A stretch of DNA of 64,000 nt from Chamaecrista fasciculata (Eukaryota; Streptophyta; Magnoliopsida; Fabales; Fabaceae). Shown here piece by piece: positions 48,806-59,907 of this stretch. Under the pieces are notes generated by a model. It did no database searches. It had not been told where the DNA came from and was given only the letters and a program-made list of their open reading frames with translations. Location: positions 47,521-111,520 of the forward strand of contig QANZ01047738.1 in assembly GCA_003254925.1 (NCBI GenBank). The letters are read 5' to 3'. Each line of letters starts with the position of its first letter. Positions within the stretch are counted from its first letter, which is position 1. The position numbers and the translations under genes were made by a program.

Positions 48806-49360
48806 TTGTTTTAGTTCAAAACTTTATTTTGATAGTTTTGTTCCTTAATATTTATCCTAAAATCTAATTTAATCCCTAATATTTAATGTTCCCAACAGTT
48901 TCATTTTGGGCTTTAATAAGTTTCTCAATTGATCCTAAACCACTAAATACGATCATATCTCTCTAATTTCTAATTCAAATGTGACGAAATTAAAGTTGTG
49001 TATTATTTTTGATAAGTTCTTTCTTTGTTCAATTGAAGTCGTTGTCAAATGAGATCAAATCAATATTGAAATTAGGCTTGAGGGTTTCAAGCTTGATTTC
49101 AAAACTGATTGACCTTGTTTGACAATGGCTCCAACTGGGTAAATAAAGAACTCATCAAGGATAACTCATAACTCTGATTTTGTCGTAGTCGAACATGAAA
49201 TTATAGAGATATGACCATATTCAATAGTTATGGATCAAAATAGAATTGTTGGAAAACACAAATGATCAAAATGGAATAGAAAAAATATCAGGGATCAAAA
49301 TAGAATTTAGAGATAAACACTAGAGATCAAAACGAGGTTTTGACCTTTGTTTTATTAAAT
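48806..49360. mobile_element. Foldback MITE upstream of SnRK2
   Basis: The left arm (ttcaaaactttattttgata ... ctaaaccactaaatacgatc) is mirrored on the right (gaccatattcaatagttatg ... gatcaaaacgaggttttgac). The centre is near 49080. The outer ends are diverged, so the borders are approximate. Confidence 0.6.
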
Positions 49361-49654
49361 CTTTAAAGTAAATTGGGGAAACTGTATTTTACTCCTTAAA
49401 CTTCAGTTCTGTCAAACTTTGGGGGGTAAATTGTTACAAGAGAAACATTAAATTGGTAAAATGTGATAAAACAAAAGTTTAGGAATGTAACGTAATTTTT
49501 CCTCAATTATTTTCTCCTATATTCTAAAATGTAATCAAAGTATTCTGCCTTCCTCTCTATTTAACACTTCTCTTGTTTTCCAATTATAAATACATATTAT
49601 GTTGATCGTTTAAATAAGGTTTACTTTCCATTAAAATTATAAAATGAGTATATG

Positions 49655-49800
49655 AAAAGGTTAGCTCAATTGATAAGAAGGTCGTGAGTTCGATTCCCGC
49701 TGCTTGTAAGAATTTTGTTGGTTGATCATATGTAAGCGCTCATAAAGCCTATAAGCATGTCCTGACTTTGATGAGAAATACTAAAAAGGTCCTTCTACAT
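49655..49800 (+). mobile_element. tRNA-headed SINE fragment
   Basis: A-box ggttagctcaattgataag and B-box gtcgtgagttcgattccc are spaced far too closely for a working tRNA, and no acceptor stem follows. A SINE-like body (gcttgtaagaattttgttgg) follows. It is read as a SINE head rather than a tRNA gene. Confidence 0.55.
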
Positions 49801-50631
49801 TTATTGTTTTTAAACTACTATATCTAGAATTATTATAATAAACACATTTGATTTGTATTCTTTTAAAAGCAATTAAGCAAACATATCCTAATTTCTTTTA
49901 ATTATGTTATTTTAGGATTCTCATGTGTCCATTTCTTTCCATTTTCTCCTAGCCATTATTTAAGGTTTACTAATATTACAAAAAAAAAATACAATTTAAA
50001 AGCTCAATCCTCATGCATTCTCCTTAAGGCTCAAGCACCTATATATATCTTTTACCATGCGCCTAATAACTTTACTAAAATATATTATTTATGTAGTATA
50101 ATAATTAATAAATTTTGTGTAATATTTTAATTTTTATTTTACATTATGTGATATTTATTATTTAATTTTTTATTTAAAATGCTTGATTAAAAAAATACGA
50201 GGCTCATATATAGCAACAGAGTCAATCCTACGTCCTGGTAAAATTAGACTAGAAAGGGGTGAAGCCATATAATATTAGATAAGACAAAGAATTAATAGTT
50301 TACTACAACACTAAGAAATTTTGAAACCTCTAAAATATTATAGTTGGTATCATAGTGGTATCTATCGGCACTCTCCTCTTAGGAGAGAGGATCATCTACA
50401 ATGTTAGTGTGTAGTGCGACTATAGTGCTCATTGATTAAACCATGGGATGCATTTGCCTTACTTCCTCACGCCACATCATCATATTTTCTCTTTTTCTTT
50501 TGTGGTATATGTCTTTTGAGTTAATAGTTAATATGATTTAAAATTATAATATTTATATTTTAAAAAATAATAGTTAAATTTTCTTCAGTAAAATATGATA
50601 ATTATTTTTTTTAAAATTAAATATAAATTAT

Positions 50632-51060
50632 AAGGTAAATCACACTTTGGTATCCTGTTTTATAGACCAATTTTACTTTGGTACCCTATTCTTTCAAAAG
50701 TGACACTTTGATACTCTGTTTTTTGCACCGTTAATATTTTAGTACCATGTTCTTTGCAACGTTAACACTTTGGTACCCTGTTATTTTAAAAGTGACACTT
50801 TAATTTGGTATATGTTCTTTTCACCGTAAACATTTTGGTACCCTGTTCTATAAATCAATTTCACTTTCGTATCATGTTCTTTCACGATTTGTTATCATGT
50901 TTTATCTTTGTTAGGGTACCAAAGTGTTAACGGTGCAAAGAACAGGGTACCAAAATATCACTTTTGAAATAATAGGATACCAAAGTGTTAATGGTACAAA
51001 AAATAAAGTACCAAAATGTCACTTTTTTAAAGAATAATATACCAAAATATTAACGTATAT
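50632..51060. repeat. Diverged family A MITE relative
   Basis: Starts aaggtaaatcacactttggt and contains repeated 'cactttggtaccctgtt' phrases. Inverted 'gggtaccaaagtgttaac' phrases follow after about 50920. The right terminus is degraded. It is related to 14183-14612 by the phrase structure, not by close identity. Confidence 0.6.
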
Positions 51061-51154
51061 ACCACAAAAAAAAAAAAGAGAAAATATGGTGATGTAGAGA
51101 AAATATGGTGATATAAGGTGAGAAAGTAAAGGAGATGCATCTAATGGTTTAAAC

Positions 51155-51646
51155 CAGTGATGTGAAAACCGGACCGGACCGGCCGGTCGGACCGATTGGA
51201 CCGCTACCCGAAGACACAAGCGAGTTGGTTCAACCATTTGAACCGGAATGATGGTTGGACCGGAAATAACCGGCCAAGAACCGGAAAACCGGGTCCAACC
51301 GCTGGACCGGACCGGCGGTTCTCAATTTTTTTTACAAAAAATCATTTTGAGCCTTGTAGGGATCGAACCCATGCCCTTTCTTCACATTCCTAGCACCTTT
51401 ACCATCCCAACTATGAGGCTCTATTAGCTTTCTCTTACCAATTGTTTTACTTAATTAATAAATTAATAGATTTAATGCATCTCTTAGACCCAAAAAAAAA
51501 ATATATAGAGGTTTATATTTAATATATTAAAAATAATTATTTATTGCGTCATCCGGTCCAAACATCCGGTCCGACCGATTCAACCGATCCGACCGTGAAC
51601 CGAACACTTGTCCGAGTCTTTGTCCGGTTCAGTTATGATAACACTG
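51155..51646. mobile_element. hAT-type MITE with exact 8-bp TSD
   Basis: Ends cagtgatgtgaaaacc and gttatgataacactg. An exact TSD, gtttaaac, lies at 51147-51154 and 51647-51654. Both subterminal zones are dense in accgg/ccggt repeats. The other arm of the surrounding foldback shows the uninterrupted target (ggtttaatcaatgagcacta in inverse), which supports insertion here. A tRNA-like sequence lies inside. Confidence 0.88.
51349..51421 (-). tRNA. tRNA-like sequence (pseudogene) inside the hAT MITE
   Basis: On the minus strand, 73 nt run from gagcctc to aaggctc, whose ends pair over six of seven bases like an acceptor stem. It has an A-box-like tagttgggatgg and a good B box (ggttcgatccc) in a T arm. 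The D and anticodon arms do not fold convincingly, and no U33-anticodon could be assigned. I regard it as tRNA-derived and not functional. Confidence 0.4.
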
Positions 51647-51719
51647 GTTTAAACGAGGCACTATAGGTACACTACAGAGAGTACGCACGGTAGATGATCC
51701 TCTCTCCTCCTCTTAGACA

Positions 51720-54349
51720 TGTTATAAGATTCTATTGTCACTATCTACAACAACTGTATTAAAAAAAATATCAATGTTATCTTAAATCTATGGTGACCTA
51801 CAATCCTATTTTAGCTTTCAAGAAAATTAGTGTGTATCTTTAAAATAATAATTAAAAAAAAAGTAGATGATAATTTAACACACATTAGCAACGAATTTTA
51901 GTCTTCTTTCTACCCAAAAACAAAAAAGAAAGAATGTTAGTCTTCTTCGCGAGAAAGAATTCTATGTCTGCATGGGATATATATATAAATGATCCTATGT
52001 CTTGTATATTTCTTTTCACATTATATAATATCATATAAAAGAATTCACAATGTATGAGAATTGACAAGTCTTAAAGTCTTAGTAAATTTCCTTTTTTAAA
52101 ATATCATCGATCACTTTAATTACTTTAAAAAAAAAAAAGAAAATTAAGAGTAGCTAAAGACGTTGGCATTATTGGCCGACATGAGAATATGGCCTTCTTT
52201 CCGTGACGCATAAGGTAATAAGACTCACATATTGATTGAATCTTGCATTGCCATCAAATAATTGTATATTTAATTTCTTACTAGTATTATTATCCATTCA
52301 ACTTTAATTATATTTGTAATGTAATGTCAAACGTTGTCGTCTGATCCGACTCATGTGCCTTCTCCCAAGTCTTCATGTCCATTAATCCATATATCCTTTT
52401 CCTCTCTCTCACTATTTACCGCCATCCATCTTTCTTTTTTCTTAGCCTCATCTATATATCTTTACATACATACACAATTTTCCGTTTGAATTGGGAAATA
52501 AAGAGACAAGAAAGAAAATGAAATAAATTTGAAGAGCAAATTGTGTCATAGGTAGAGAGAACACGACACACCCGACAATCCCACACTATGAGCTTATTCA
52601 TTATGAATTTATGATCCCATTCATGCCAACGCACTACACTAGTCAACACAAATACATATATATAACGGACCTACCATATATATATTGAATGATACCTTCT
52701 TTGATTTTTAGGGTGGAGGGGGATCACGAGAGAATATTCATATATAACATAAACACACTAAGGATATACATGCCCAAAGCCTTACAAGAAGGAGCAATTC
52801 AAGACAAAATAAAGCAAATGCTACTCTTCAACTTGCATTCATAGTTGTAAAGGAGAAATAATACTAAAATAAAACTACAAGCATCATCATCATATCTATT
52901 CTTAATTATGCTATATATCCACAAAAGAAGGATAAAATTTTCACTTGAGCAACACATATGCTTTTGGAAATTGGATTCCCAAAGACGCTACAAAACTATT
53001 TAAGATGTTACTCTCACCGCCCCAAAACATAACCATAATACAAATGTCAAAGTTCACCAAATACTTAAGAATAACTTCTCTACATCTTAATTCTCTCCCA
53101 CAGGCGACCAATTCTAAAGTTTGAGAAGATCTCAAAATGCTTCTCTTTCTAATTATTAATTTATTTTCCTTACTAAAAAAAAACTATAAGATAAAACAAA
53201 AAAAGAAAGGGGATAAATGTAAGGAGGAATCTCACATTAGTGTAAAACATTGTATAAGAATTTAAATTTTTGAATATCAACCGTTAACTTTGGTGTGGCA
53301 CTCTCAATCTTATCATAGGACTTTGTCAGCACATTCTGTGACCTTAGACTCGCTTTTCTCACAAATTAAACAAGTTATTAATGGTTTTGGTACATACCTT
53401 TTTCATGTTTGCACTCTGTAGGGCCCAAAACAAAAAAAGAACAAGGATGGGCCTTGGAAAAGCCCAATGGGCAACGTAATAATAAAAAAATGTTCATGAA
53501 AGTAAGAGCCCACTAGTATTGTGGGGCCTACAAAGCACAGGTGGGCCTAAACTGAAACTGTTTAAACGGTCGAAAATGCACACAGAGAGACAGACAGCTA
53601 GAGAGAGAGAAAGAGAGTCACGCAATGTTTCAACTTTCAAGTCTCAAACCACAAAAAAAAAAGAGTAACAGTTGGTTTTTTTAAGCACGCAGGACGCATC
53701 CTAGGTGATGATGATCACTGACAACGTTACTTCTTCCTAAACTCCTCAAATCACATTTCTTATCTGTCTTTGTTTTCTTCGAGGTTTCCTTTCAACCATG
53801 TCTTTTCACTCTTTTATCGGACCGTTCCATTCTCTTGCCTATTCTTTTTTTTTTTCAAATATTTATCGTGAATTATGAAATGAAACACAGAACAGAATCC
53901 CATTAGGTCTTATTAATTTTCACTGAAATCCTCATATATTAGTTTTTTTTTATTTAATTTAATTTCTTGCAAATTAGTATTATTTTGTGTCCATATTAAT
54001 TCTTCTATTTAATATAAGAGTGATACAAAGTTTGATTCTTGACATAGATGCAATGAGTCATGAGTCAATAAAATCATAACATGTAGAAAGATTAGTTGTA
54101 TGTAACTAGTGATGTGACTCCATATACAGTTTTAATTAGTTGAAAAAATTATTTTTCTATTATTTTTCAACATTAAATTACCTAATATAATTTTATTGAC
54201 TCATAACCCATTGCATCTCATGCTCTTAAAACAAACCTTACATCATAGACTAATCCTTAATATAATATGATTAATTTTTTATTTGGTCAAACTAGTATAT
54301 ATGTATTTTTTTTTGGGGTAAAACAACGAAAAGTCAACAAGCAACAATC
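51720..54349. other. Intergenic DNA, no supported gene
   Basis: AT-rich DNA with scattered site II-like TGGGCC motifs clustered at 53450-53545 and a GA-rich tract near 53582-53617. It looks promoter-like in composition, but no gene starts nearby. Short open frames lack family resemblance. Confidence 0.4.
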
Positions 54350-54357
54350 CTAAGAAG

Positions 54358-55069
54358 TAGGGGTGAGCATCGGTTCGGTTCGGTTCAATTTGTTTATTTT
54401 TTTGAACCAAACCGATGCAATTGGATGGCCAAAATAGCCATCTAATTTATCTAGAAAATTCTGGATATCCGAATGATCAGTTTGGTTTGGATATCGGTTT
54501 GGTTTGGTTTGGTTGGTTGATTTTTGTGTATATTTTTTTTAAAACAAAATATCATATACTGATATACCTAAAATTATAATTTCATACAAATTATAATATA
54601 TATAGGCATTCATACAAATTAAAATAGGTGAATGATCTGAGAGGGAGAGGCACTAGGTTTTTTTTTAAGAGATTTAATGAGAGTGATTGAGTGAGAATCA
54701 TAGATTTTTTTAAGAGATTAAAATAGGAGAATCAATGATTGAATGAGAATAAATAGGAGAATCAAATATTGAAATAGGAGAATCAATGAAAATCAATAAA
54801 GAAATAGGCGCTAGGTTCATTTTTTTACATATGGAAATATTTTAATTATAAAAGTATTTTATATATACTTCTATATAGAAGTATATAGGATCGGTTTTAT
54901 TAGATGGTTCGGTTGACCATTAATTTATAGAATAAACCGAACCAAACAAGTTTGGTTCTCTCATTTTCCATCCAAATCATGCAAATTTTAATTGATTTTG
55001 ATTGATTTTCGTCGATTTTGATTAGTTTGAATCGATTTTAATTGGATGAGATCGGTTTGCTCACCCCTA
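54358..55069. mobile_element. hAT-type MITE with exact 8-bp TSD
   Basis: Ends taggggtgagcatcggttc and gatcggtttgctcaccccta. An exact TSD, ctaagaag, lies at 54350-54357 and 55070-55077. Subterminal zones carry repeated cggttcggtt/aaccgaacc phrases. The interior has no transposase. Confidence 0.9.
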
Positions 55070-55217
55070 CTAAGAAGTTTAACCTTAGCAAAATCTCCCA
55101 ACAATTAACCAACTAGTCATTTCATGACATTAGAAAAGGCAATACATTATAGAAATTGAACCCTAACAAAATTTCCCAAGAAATGTATCAATGATGTTCA
55201 TTTGAGTGAGTAGTGAT

Positions 55218-55563
55218 CTAAGAAGCATGGACACTTCATTTTGAGGGCGTGTCGCCGTGTCGGACACGTGTCGGTGTCCGACACCCGTACGACACTGACA
55301 CGACACATATTCATAATTTTTAAAATATAAATCAATTTTTTGTGACTTTAACATGACATATAAGAGAAAATAATAATACATATGACATATATTATGAATA
55401 AAACTTGTAATTTTTAAATTTTTCATTAAAAATTATGAATATTTAATTATTTTTATATATAAATATATGCCGTGTCGTGTCGCATAATTTTGAGAGTCTA
55501 GCGTGTCGCTGTGTCCGTGTCCGTGTCGTGTCCCGTGTCCGTGTCAGTGTCCATGCTTTCTAG
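55218..55563. mobile_element. hAT-type MITE, family B (complete copy 2)
   Basis: Ends ctaagaagcatggacac and gtgtccatgctttctag. An exact 8-bp TSD, gtagtgat, lies at 55210-55217 and 55564-55571. It is in inverse orientation relative to the copy at 22906-23230. The element ends about 470 bases upstream of the patellin start codon, within or next to its promoter. Confidence 0.9.
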
Positions 55564-55899
55564 GTAGTGATAAAACAACAAGAGAAACAAAACAAATTGA
55601 AAACAAGTGAATAGGAAAGTGACCTAAATGAGATTTTAAGGGTTTGGAGAGAGAGATAAAGGGAGAGAGAAGCGGCAAAAGCGGCGATGATTAGCGAGAT
55701 AAGAGGGCACATTAGGAGGATGCTTAGCTAGTAATGAGGGTCCCACGTCATGCCATTTTCCCACTAATTTCCAACCTGTCGCTTCCCTTAACCTCACATC
55801 ATCACTCTCTATCATCCCCATCACTACTCTCTATGCTTTTTCCCTTTTTCCTTTCTCTCTCATCACTCTCTCTCTCATAACTCATCACTTCCATCTCCT

Positions 55900-55906
55900 T
55901 ATATAA
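55900..55906 (+). promoter_or_regulatory. TATA box of the patellin gene
   Basis: tatataa lies 128 bases upstream of the patellin ATG, followed by a CT-rich stretch suitable as a 5' leader. The predicted transcript start is near 55930. Position and context are convincing but inferred. Confidence 0.6.
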
Positions 55907-56033
55907 TTACTCCCTTCCTTCTCACCCATCACCATCTCTCTTTGCTTTATTTCTTTCTTCTTTGAAATTTCCTTCCTATTTCCCCTACCCTATATTCTCA
56001 TTCTTCCATCTTCATCCATCATTATTATCCACT

Positions 56034-58718
56034 ATGGCCGAGGATGCTTCTTCCAACACAACACCCACAACGCAATCAGAGCCGTCGGTTCAACTCGAGG
56101 AAGTTGTCGTCACCGATGTTCCTCAGGATCACCAAAAGACACCGGAGAAGAAGGAGGAGCAAGAGACTGAGAAGCCATTGAAGCCCGTCCTCGAGGAGAA
56201 CGAGAAGGAGAGTGCTGACGTGTCCAAAGATGACAAACAAGTCCCTGAATCGGGTTCCTTCAAGGAAGAGAGCACAAAAGTCTCTGACTTGAATGACATC
56301 GAGAAGAAGGCCCTCCAAGAACTCAAATCCCTCATTCAAGAAGCCCTCAACAACCATGAATTATCTCACTCTCCCAAGGAATCCATTGATGTTCCTGCTA
56401 AGAAGGAAGACGATGATGATGAACAGAAGAAGAAGATAGTGGAGGAGACCCAAACAACAGAGGACAAAGTTGAAACCAAAACAGAGGAGCCAAAGACAGA
56501 GGAACTAAAAACAGAGGAGCCAAAAACAGAGGAAGAAGAAGAAGAAGAAGAAGGAGACAAGAAGGAAATCCCGCCGGAGGAAGACAAAGCAGCGGCTGCT
56601 CCGGCCGTCGATGACGACGGAGCAAAGACGGTGGAAGCCATTGAAGAGACCATCGTGGCGGTGTCTACCACTTCCTCTGTTCCGGCAGAGCATTCTCCAG
56701 CCGTCGCCGCCGTGGCTCCGCCGCCGGAAGAAGTATCCATCTGGGGTATACCCCTTTTGGCCGACGATCGTACCGACGTGGTGCTCTTAAAATTCCTGCG
56801 AGCCAGAGACTTCAAAGTAAAAGAAGCTTTCACTATGATCAAGAACACGATTCGGTGGAGGAAGGAATTCGGAATCGAAGAACTCGTCGGAGAACAGAAT
56901 CTCGCCGGCGGCGAAGAGCTGAACAAAGCAGTGTACATGCAAGGAATAGACAAGGAAGGACATCCAGTGTGTTACAACGTGTACGGTGAATTTCAGAAGA
57001 AGGAGGTTTACAAGAAGGCTTTTGCCGACGAAGGAAAAAGGCAGAATTTTTTGAGGTGGAGGATTCAGTTTTTGGAGAAGAGCATAAGGAAGCTTGATTT
57101 TAGTCCCGGAGGCATTTCAACCATTGTTCAGGTCAATGATCTTAAGAATTCTCCTGGACCTGGTAAGTGGGAGCTTAGACAAGCAACCAAACAGGCCCTT
57201 CAATTGCTTCAAGATAACTATCCTGAATTCGTCGCCAAACAGGTACTAATATTATATCAATACTATTCACTTCGGCTTTCAAATTTAGAAATTATTGAAT
57301 GAGTCACACAAATGTTTCAATAAAATAAGGACTAAAATGATAATGGTCATAATTCTAAGGGTTGAAATGTGAATTTACTATATTTATGTATGTATTGTGA
57401 AGCTGAATTCTTGTTATTTTGGTTGTTGGTGTAGGTTTTCATCAATGTGCCATGGTGGTACATGGCAGTGAACAGGATGATAAGCCCATTTCTCACCCAG
57501 AGAACCAAGAGCAAGATGGTGTTTGCTGGGCCTTCCAAATCTGCAGAGACCCTTTTGAGGTACCTAACCAAAAACACTAAAAAGATTCCAACTTTGGGTT
57601 TCATTTTTCAAAGGGGTTTGAGAAATTGATTAAAAGGGTTCAAACTTTGCTTTTCATTTTTCAATGGGTTTGAGAAATTGAGTGGAAATATTCAAACTTT
57701 GGTTTTGATTCTTCAGATACATAGCACCAGAGCAACTTCCAGTGAAGTATGGAGGACTGAGCAAAGAAGGAGAATTCGGAAATGCTGATGCTGTCACAGA
57801 AATTACAGTACGGCCAGCAGCCAAACACACTGTAGAATTCCCCGTTAATGAGGTTGGTAGCTTTTTATTTTTCTTTGTTGTTTTCATCGTTTCTTTTTTT
57901 TGTCTGAGAATCCAATGAATGAATGAATGCTGCATTGCATTGGAATGCAGAATCTTCCCTAGGATTCCTCTATTCTCTAGACAAGAGAGAGAGATTTTTT
58001 GCTCGTTGCATTTGCACATGTTCTGTTCTATCCAACATTATACTGAAAAATGCAATAATGTCAGAAGCAAATTCAAACAACATAATTAATCTATGTAGCC
58101 GGAATGTCTTTTGTCGTTTTCTAATAATATTAATCACCTTAAACCATACAAAACTTCAATCCATGTTGACCCTTATCTTATTTTCTCCTCAATATTACTG
58201 GAGTAAATTTATTTTTTAATCTCTAAATTTATCTCAAAATTACAATTTAGTCCCCAACATTAGAAATATACCTTTTGATTCATGATTTTTTAGAAAAAGC
58301 ATTAGTTACTTAATTCCTGAAACATTATTACAAAAATTAGGTCTAGCAAATGCATTTTCAATATTCAGGACTAAACTGTAATCTTGAGATAAATTGAAGG
58401 ACTAAATATTAGCTAGGTTTTATCATATTATTGTTTCTTAAAACTGAATTGAATCTTGTACTGCAGAAATGTCTTCTGTCATGGGAGGTGAGAGTGATAG
58501 GATGGGATGTAAGCTATGGAGCAGAGTTTGTGCCAAGTGGTGAAGGAAGCTACACAGTGATCATACAAAAAGCCAGAAAGGTGGCATCTTCAGAAGAACC
58601 AGTGATTTCTAATAGTTTTCAGATTGGTGAACCAGGAAAAGTTGTTCTCACCATTGACAACCAAAGCTCCAAGAAGAAGAAGCTCTTGTATCGCTTAAAG
58701 ACCAAGCCTTCTGCTTAA
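56034..58718 (+). CDS. PATL: Patellin (SEC14 CRAL-TRIO + GOLD domain protein)
   Basis: Exons: 56034-57242, 57435-57559, 57717-57852, 58467-58718. All are GT-AG; 573 residues. The ATG is set by MAEDASSN after the TATA box; an upstream in-frame TTG is not a start. Residues 1-235 are acidic and Glu/Lys-rich, with a short internal KTEEPKTEE repeat (about 149-167) and the conserved SDLNDIEKKALQELKSLIQE. CRAL-TRIO-N lies at about 245-285 (DVVLLKFLRARDFKVKEAF). The SEC14 fold is at about 295-460 (QGIDKEGHPVCYNVYG, INVPWWYMAVNRMISPFLTQ, FAGPSKSAETLLRYI). GOLD is at about 470-570 (CLLSWEVRVIGWDVSYGAEF, SYTVIIQKARK). Patellins bind phosphoinositides and act at the cell plate and plasma membrane. It resembles PATL3/PATL5 and PATL1 and cannot be assigned more finely. 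The last intron carries a family D foldback (58203-58425). Confidence 0.95.
57580..57716. repeat. Tandem repeat in patellin intron 2
   Basis: A unit of about 60 bp, built on 'caaactttgggtttcatttttcaa...ggtttgagaaattga', is repeated twice to three times up to the acceptor at 57716. Confidence 0.6.
58203..58425. repeat. Family D foldback repeat in patellin intron 3
   Basis: Left taaatttattttttaatctc and right gaaggactaaatatta zones are roughly inverted, with 'ctcaaaattacaatttagtc' mirrored by 'gactaaactgtaatcttgag'. It ends 41 bases before the acceptor of the last exon. Confidence 0.6.
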
Positions 58719-58754
58719 AACATGAAACAATAATTTTGCTTCAATTTATTATCA

Positions 58755-58785
58755 TCGTATCATCATCATCATCATCATCATCATA
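58755..58785. repeat. (ATC)n microsatellite in the patellin 3' flank
   Basis: Eight or so ATC units right after the patellin stop codon, probably within the 3'UTR. Confidence 0.8.
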
Positions 58786-59627
58786 TTCTATATATAAATT
58801 CATATATATATAAACATATATCTATACTCTTGTGTTTTTTTGGTTCATTATTTGTTACTGTTATTGTTGTTGTTATTATCAAATATGGAGTTTGTTCTTT
58901 TTATTGGTCTGGTTATTTTGTATGTATGTATAAAATTAGAGGGGTATTTTTGGTGGGTCCTTTCACTATATCTCTGTTTGTCGCATTGTCTGTTCTCAAG
59001 CATGATGTGTTTGATCTGTCATCATCATTGTTTCCACCAGATTGGACAAAAAAGGGAAGGTAATATCTATATAGATTTTTGTAGTTTTTCGTTTAGATCA
59101 TACTTCATAGGATACTAAACTTCAAAAAATTACAATGATAGTAATATATTATTTGCTGGTTAAATTAATAATCACTGGCTTATCTAAGATGCCTTGGATC
59201 TTCTCATGATCTCATCCGTCCTTATAATTTATAAAGCCTGTAGTTTTCTTGGGGTCTTCAAAAGGCAAGTTTTGTATAAATGTATGGTCCTTCTAACATG
59301 TTCTTGAAGGGCACATGTTAATGTTTATTTTGATTGGTCAAGTGAGTTTTCAAATATTAAAAATTATCTTTTTAATGAATTTTCGTAGATTTCAAGATAT
59401 AAGATGCTCTACTAACTAATCAGAAGAAATCTTAAAATGTGCCCTAAAGGCACATGTTAGATAAATCCATAAATGTATGGCTTGGCTGCTTCATGTTTAA
59501 CAAGATTTTTTTAAGTTGATGCGAAGTAATCAAGAAATAACGATTTCTCCATTCTTCACATTTTGATATGAAAGTATTTGTCACTTTTATGATAAAAGTT
59601 AATCAGATTAAGCATAGATATTAGTGA

Positions 59628-59835
59628 ATGATTAAATTTATTTTTTGGGTCCCTCAAGTTATTCTAAAATTCTGTTATAGTCTTTTGATATTAAAATTAT
59701 ATTTTTAGTCTCTATTTTTTTTTTACCAATGTCATCAACTATTTTGTTTGTAAAATATTATCCATGATGATTAAATTATCAATGTTAGTAAAAAATAAGG
59801 GACCAAAATAAATGGGTTACAAAATAAACTTTCTC
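59628..59835. repeat. Family D foldback repeat
   Basis: ttaaatttattttttgggtc at the left and gggaccaaaataaatgggtt at the right are loosely inverted. It is intergenic, downstream of the patellin gene. Confidence 0.55.
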
Positions 59836-59907
59836 TTAATAATTCAGAGCTTCATATCATATTTAGTTCAAACTTCTGACACTTACTTAAACGACTTAGT
59901 CAACTTA

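Larger units (their letters stand above)
50375..51716. mobile_element. Outer foldback element interrupted by two other elements
   Basis: Left-arm phrases taggagagaggatcatctac (about 50389), actatagtgctc and ccatgggatgcatttgcctt reappear inverted on the right as gatgcatctaatggttt, gaggcactatag and gtagatgatcctctctcctc (to about 51716). Between the arms lies a diverged family A sequence (50632-51060). The right arm is split by a hAT element (51155-51646). Confidence 0.72.

Noticed and set aside
49655..49715. Possible tRNA gene
   Set aside because: A and B boxes are present, but spacing is too short and no acceptor stem forms; SINE head is more likely.
50690..51000. Regular repeats suggestive of a CRISPR-like array
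   Set aside because: They are inverted, diverged MITE modules in a plant genome, without unique equal-length spacers.
55962..56033. 24-residue N-terminal extension of patellin
   Set aside because: It would need a TTG start; the ATG at 56034 follows a TATA box and leader and matches the family.
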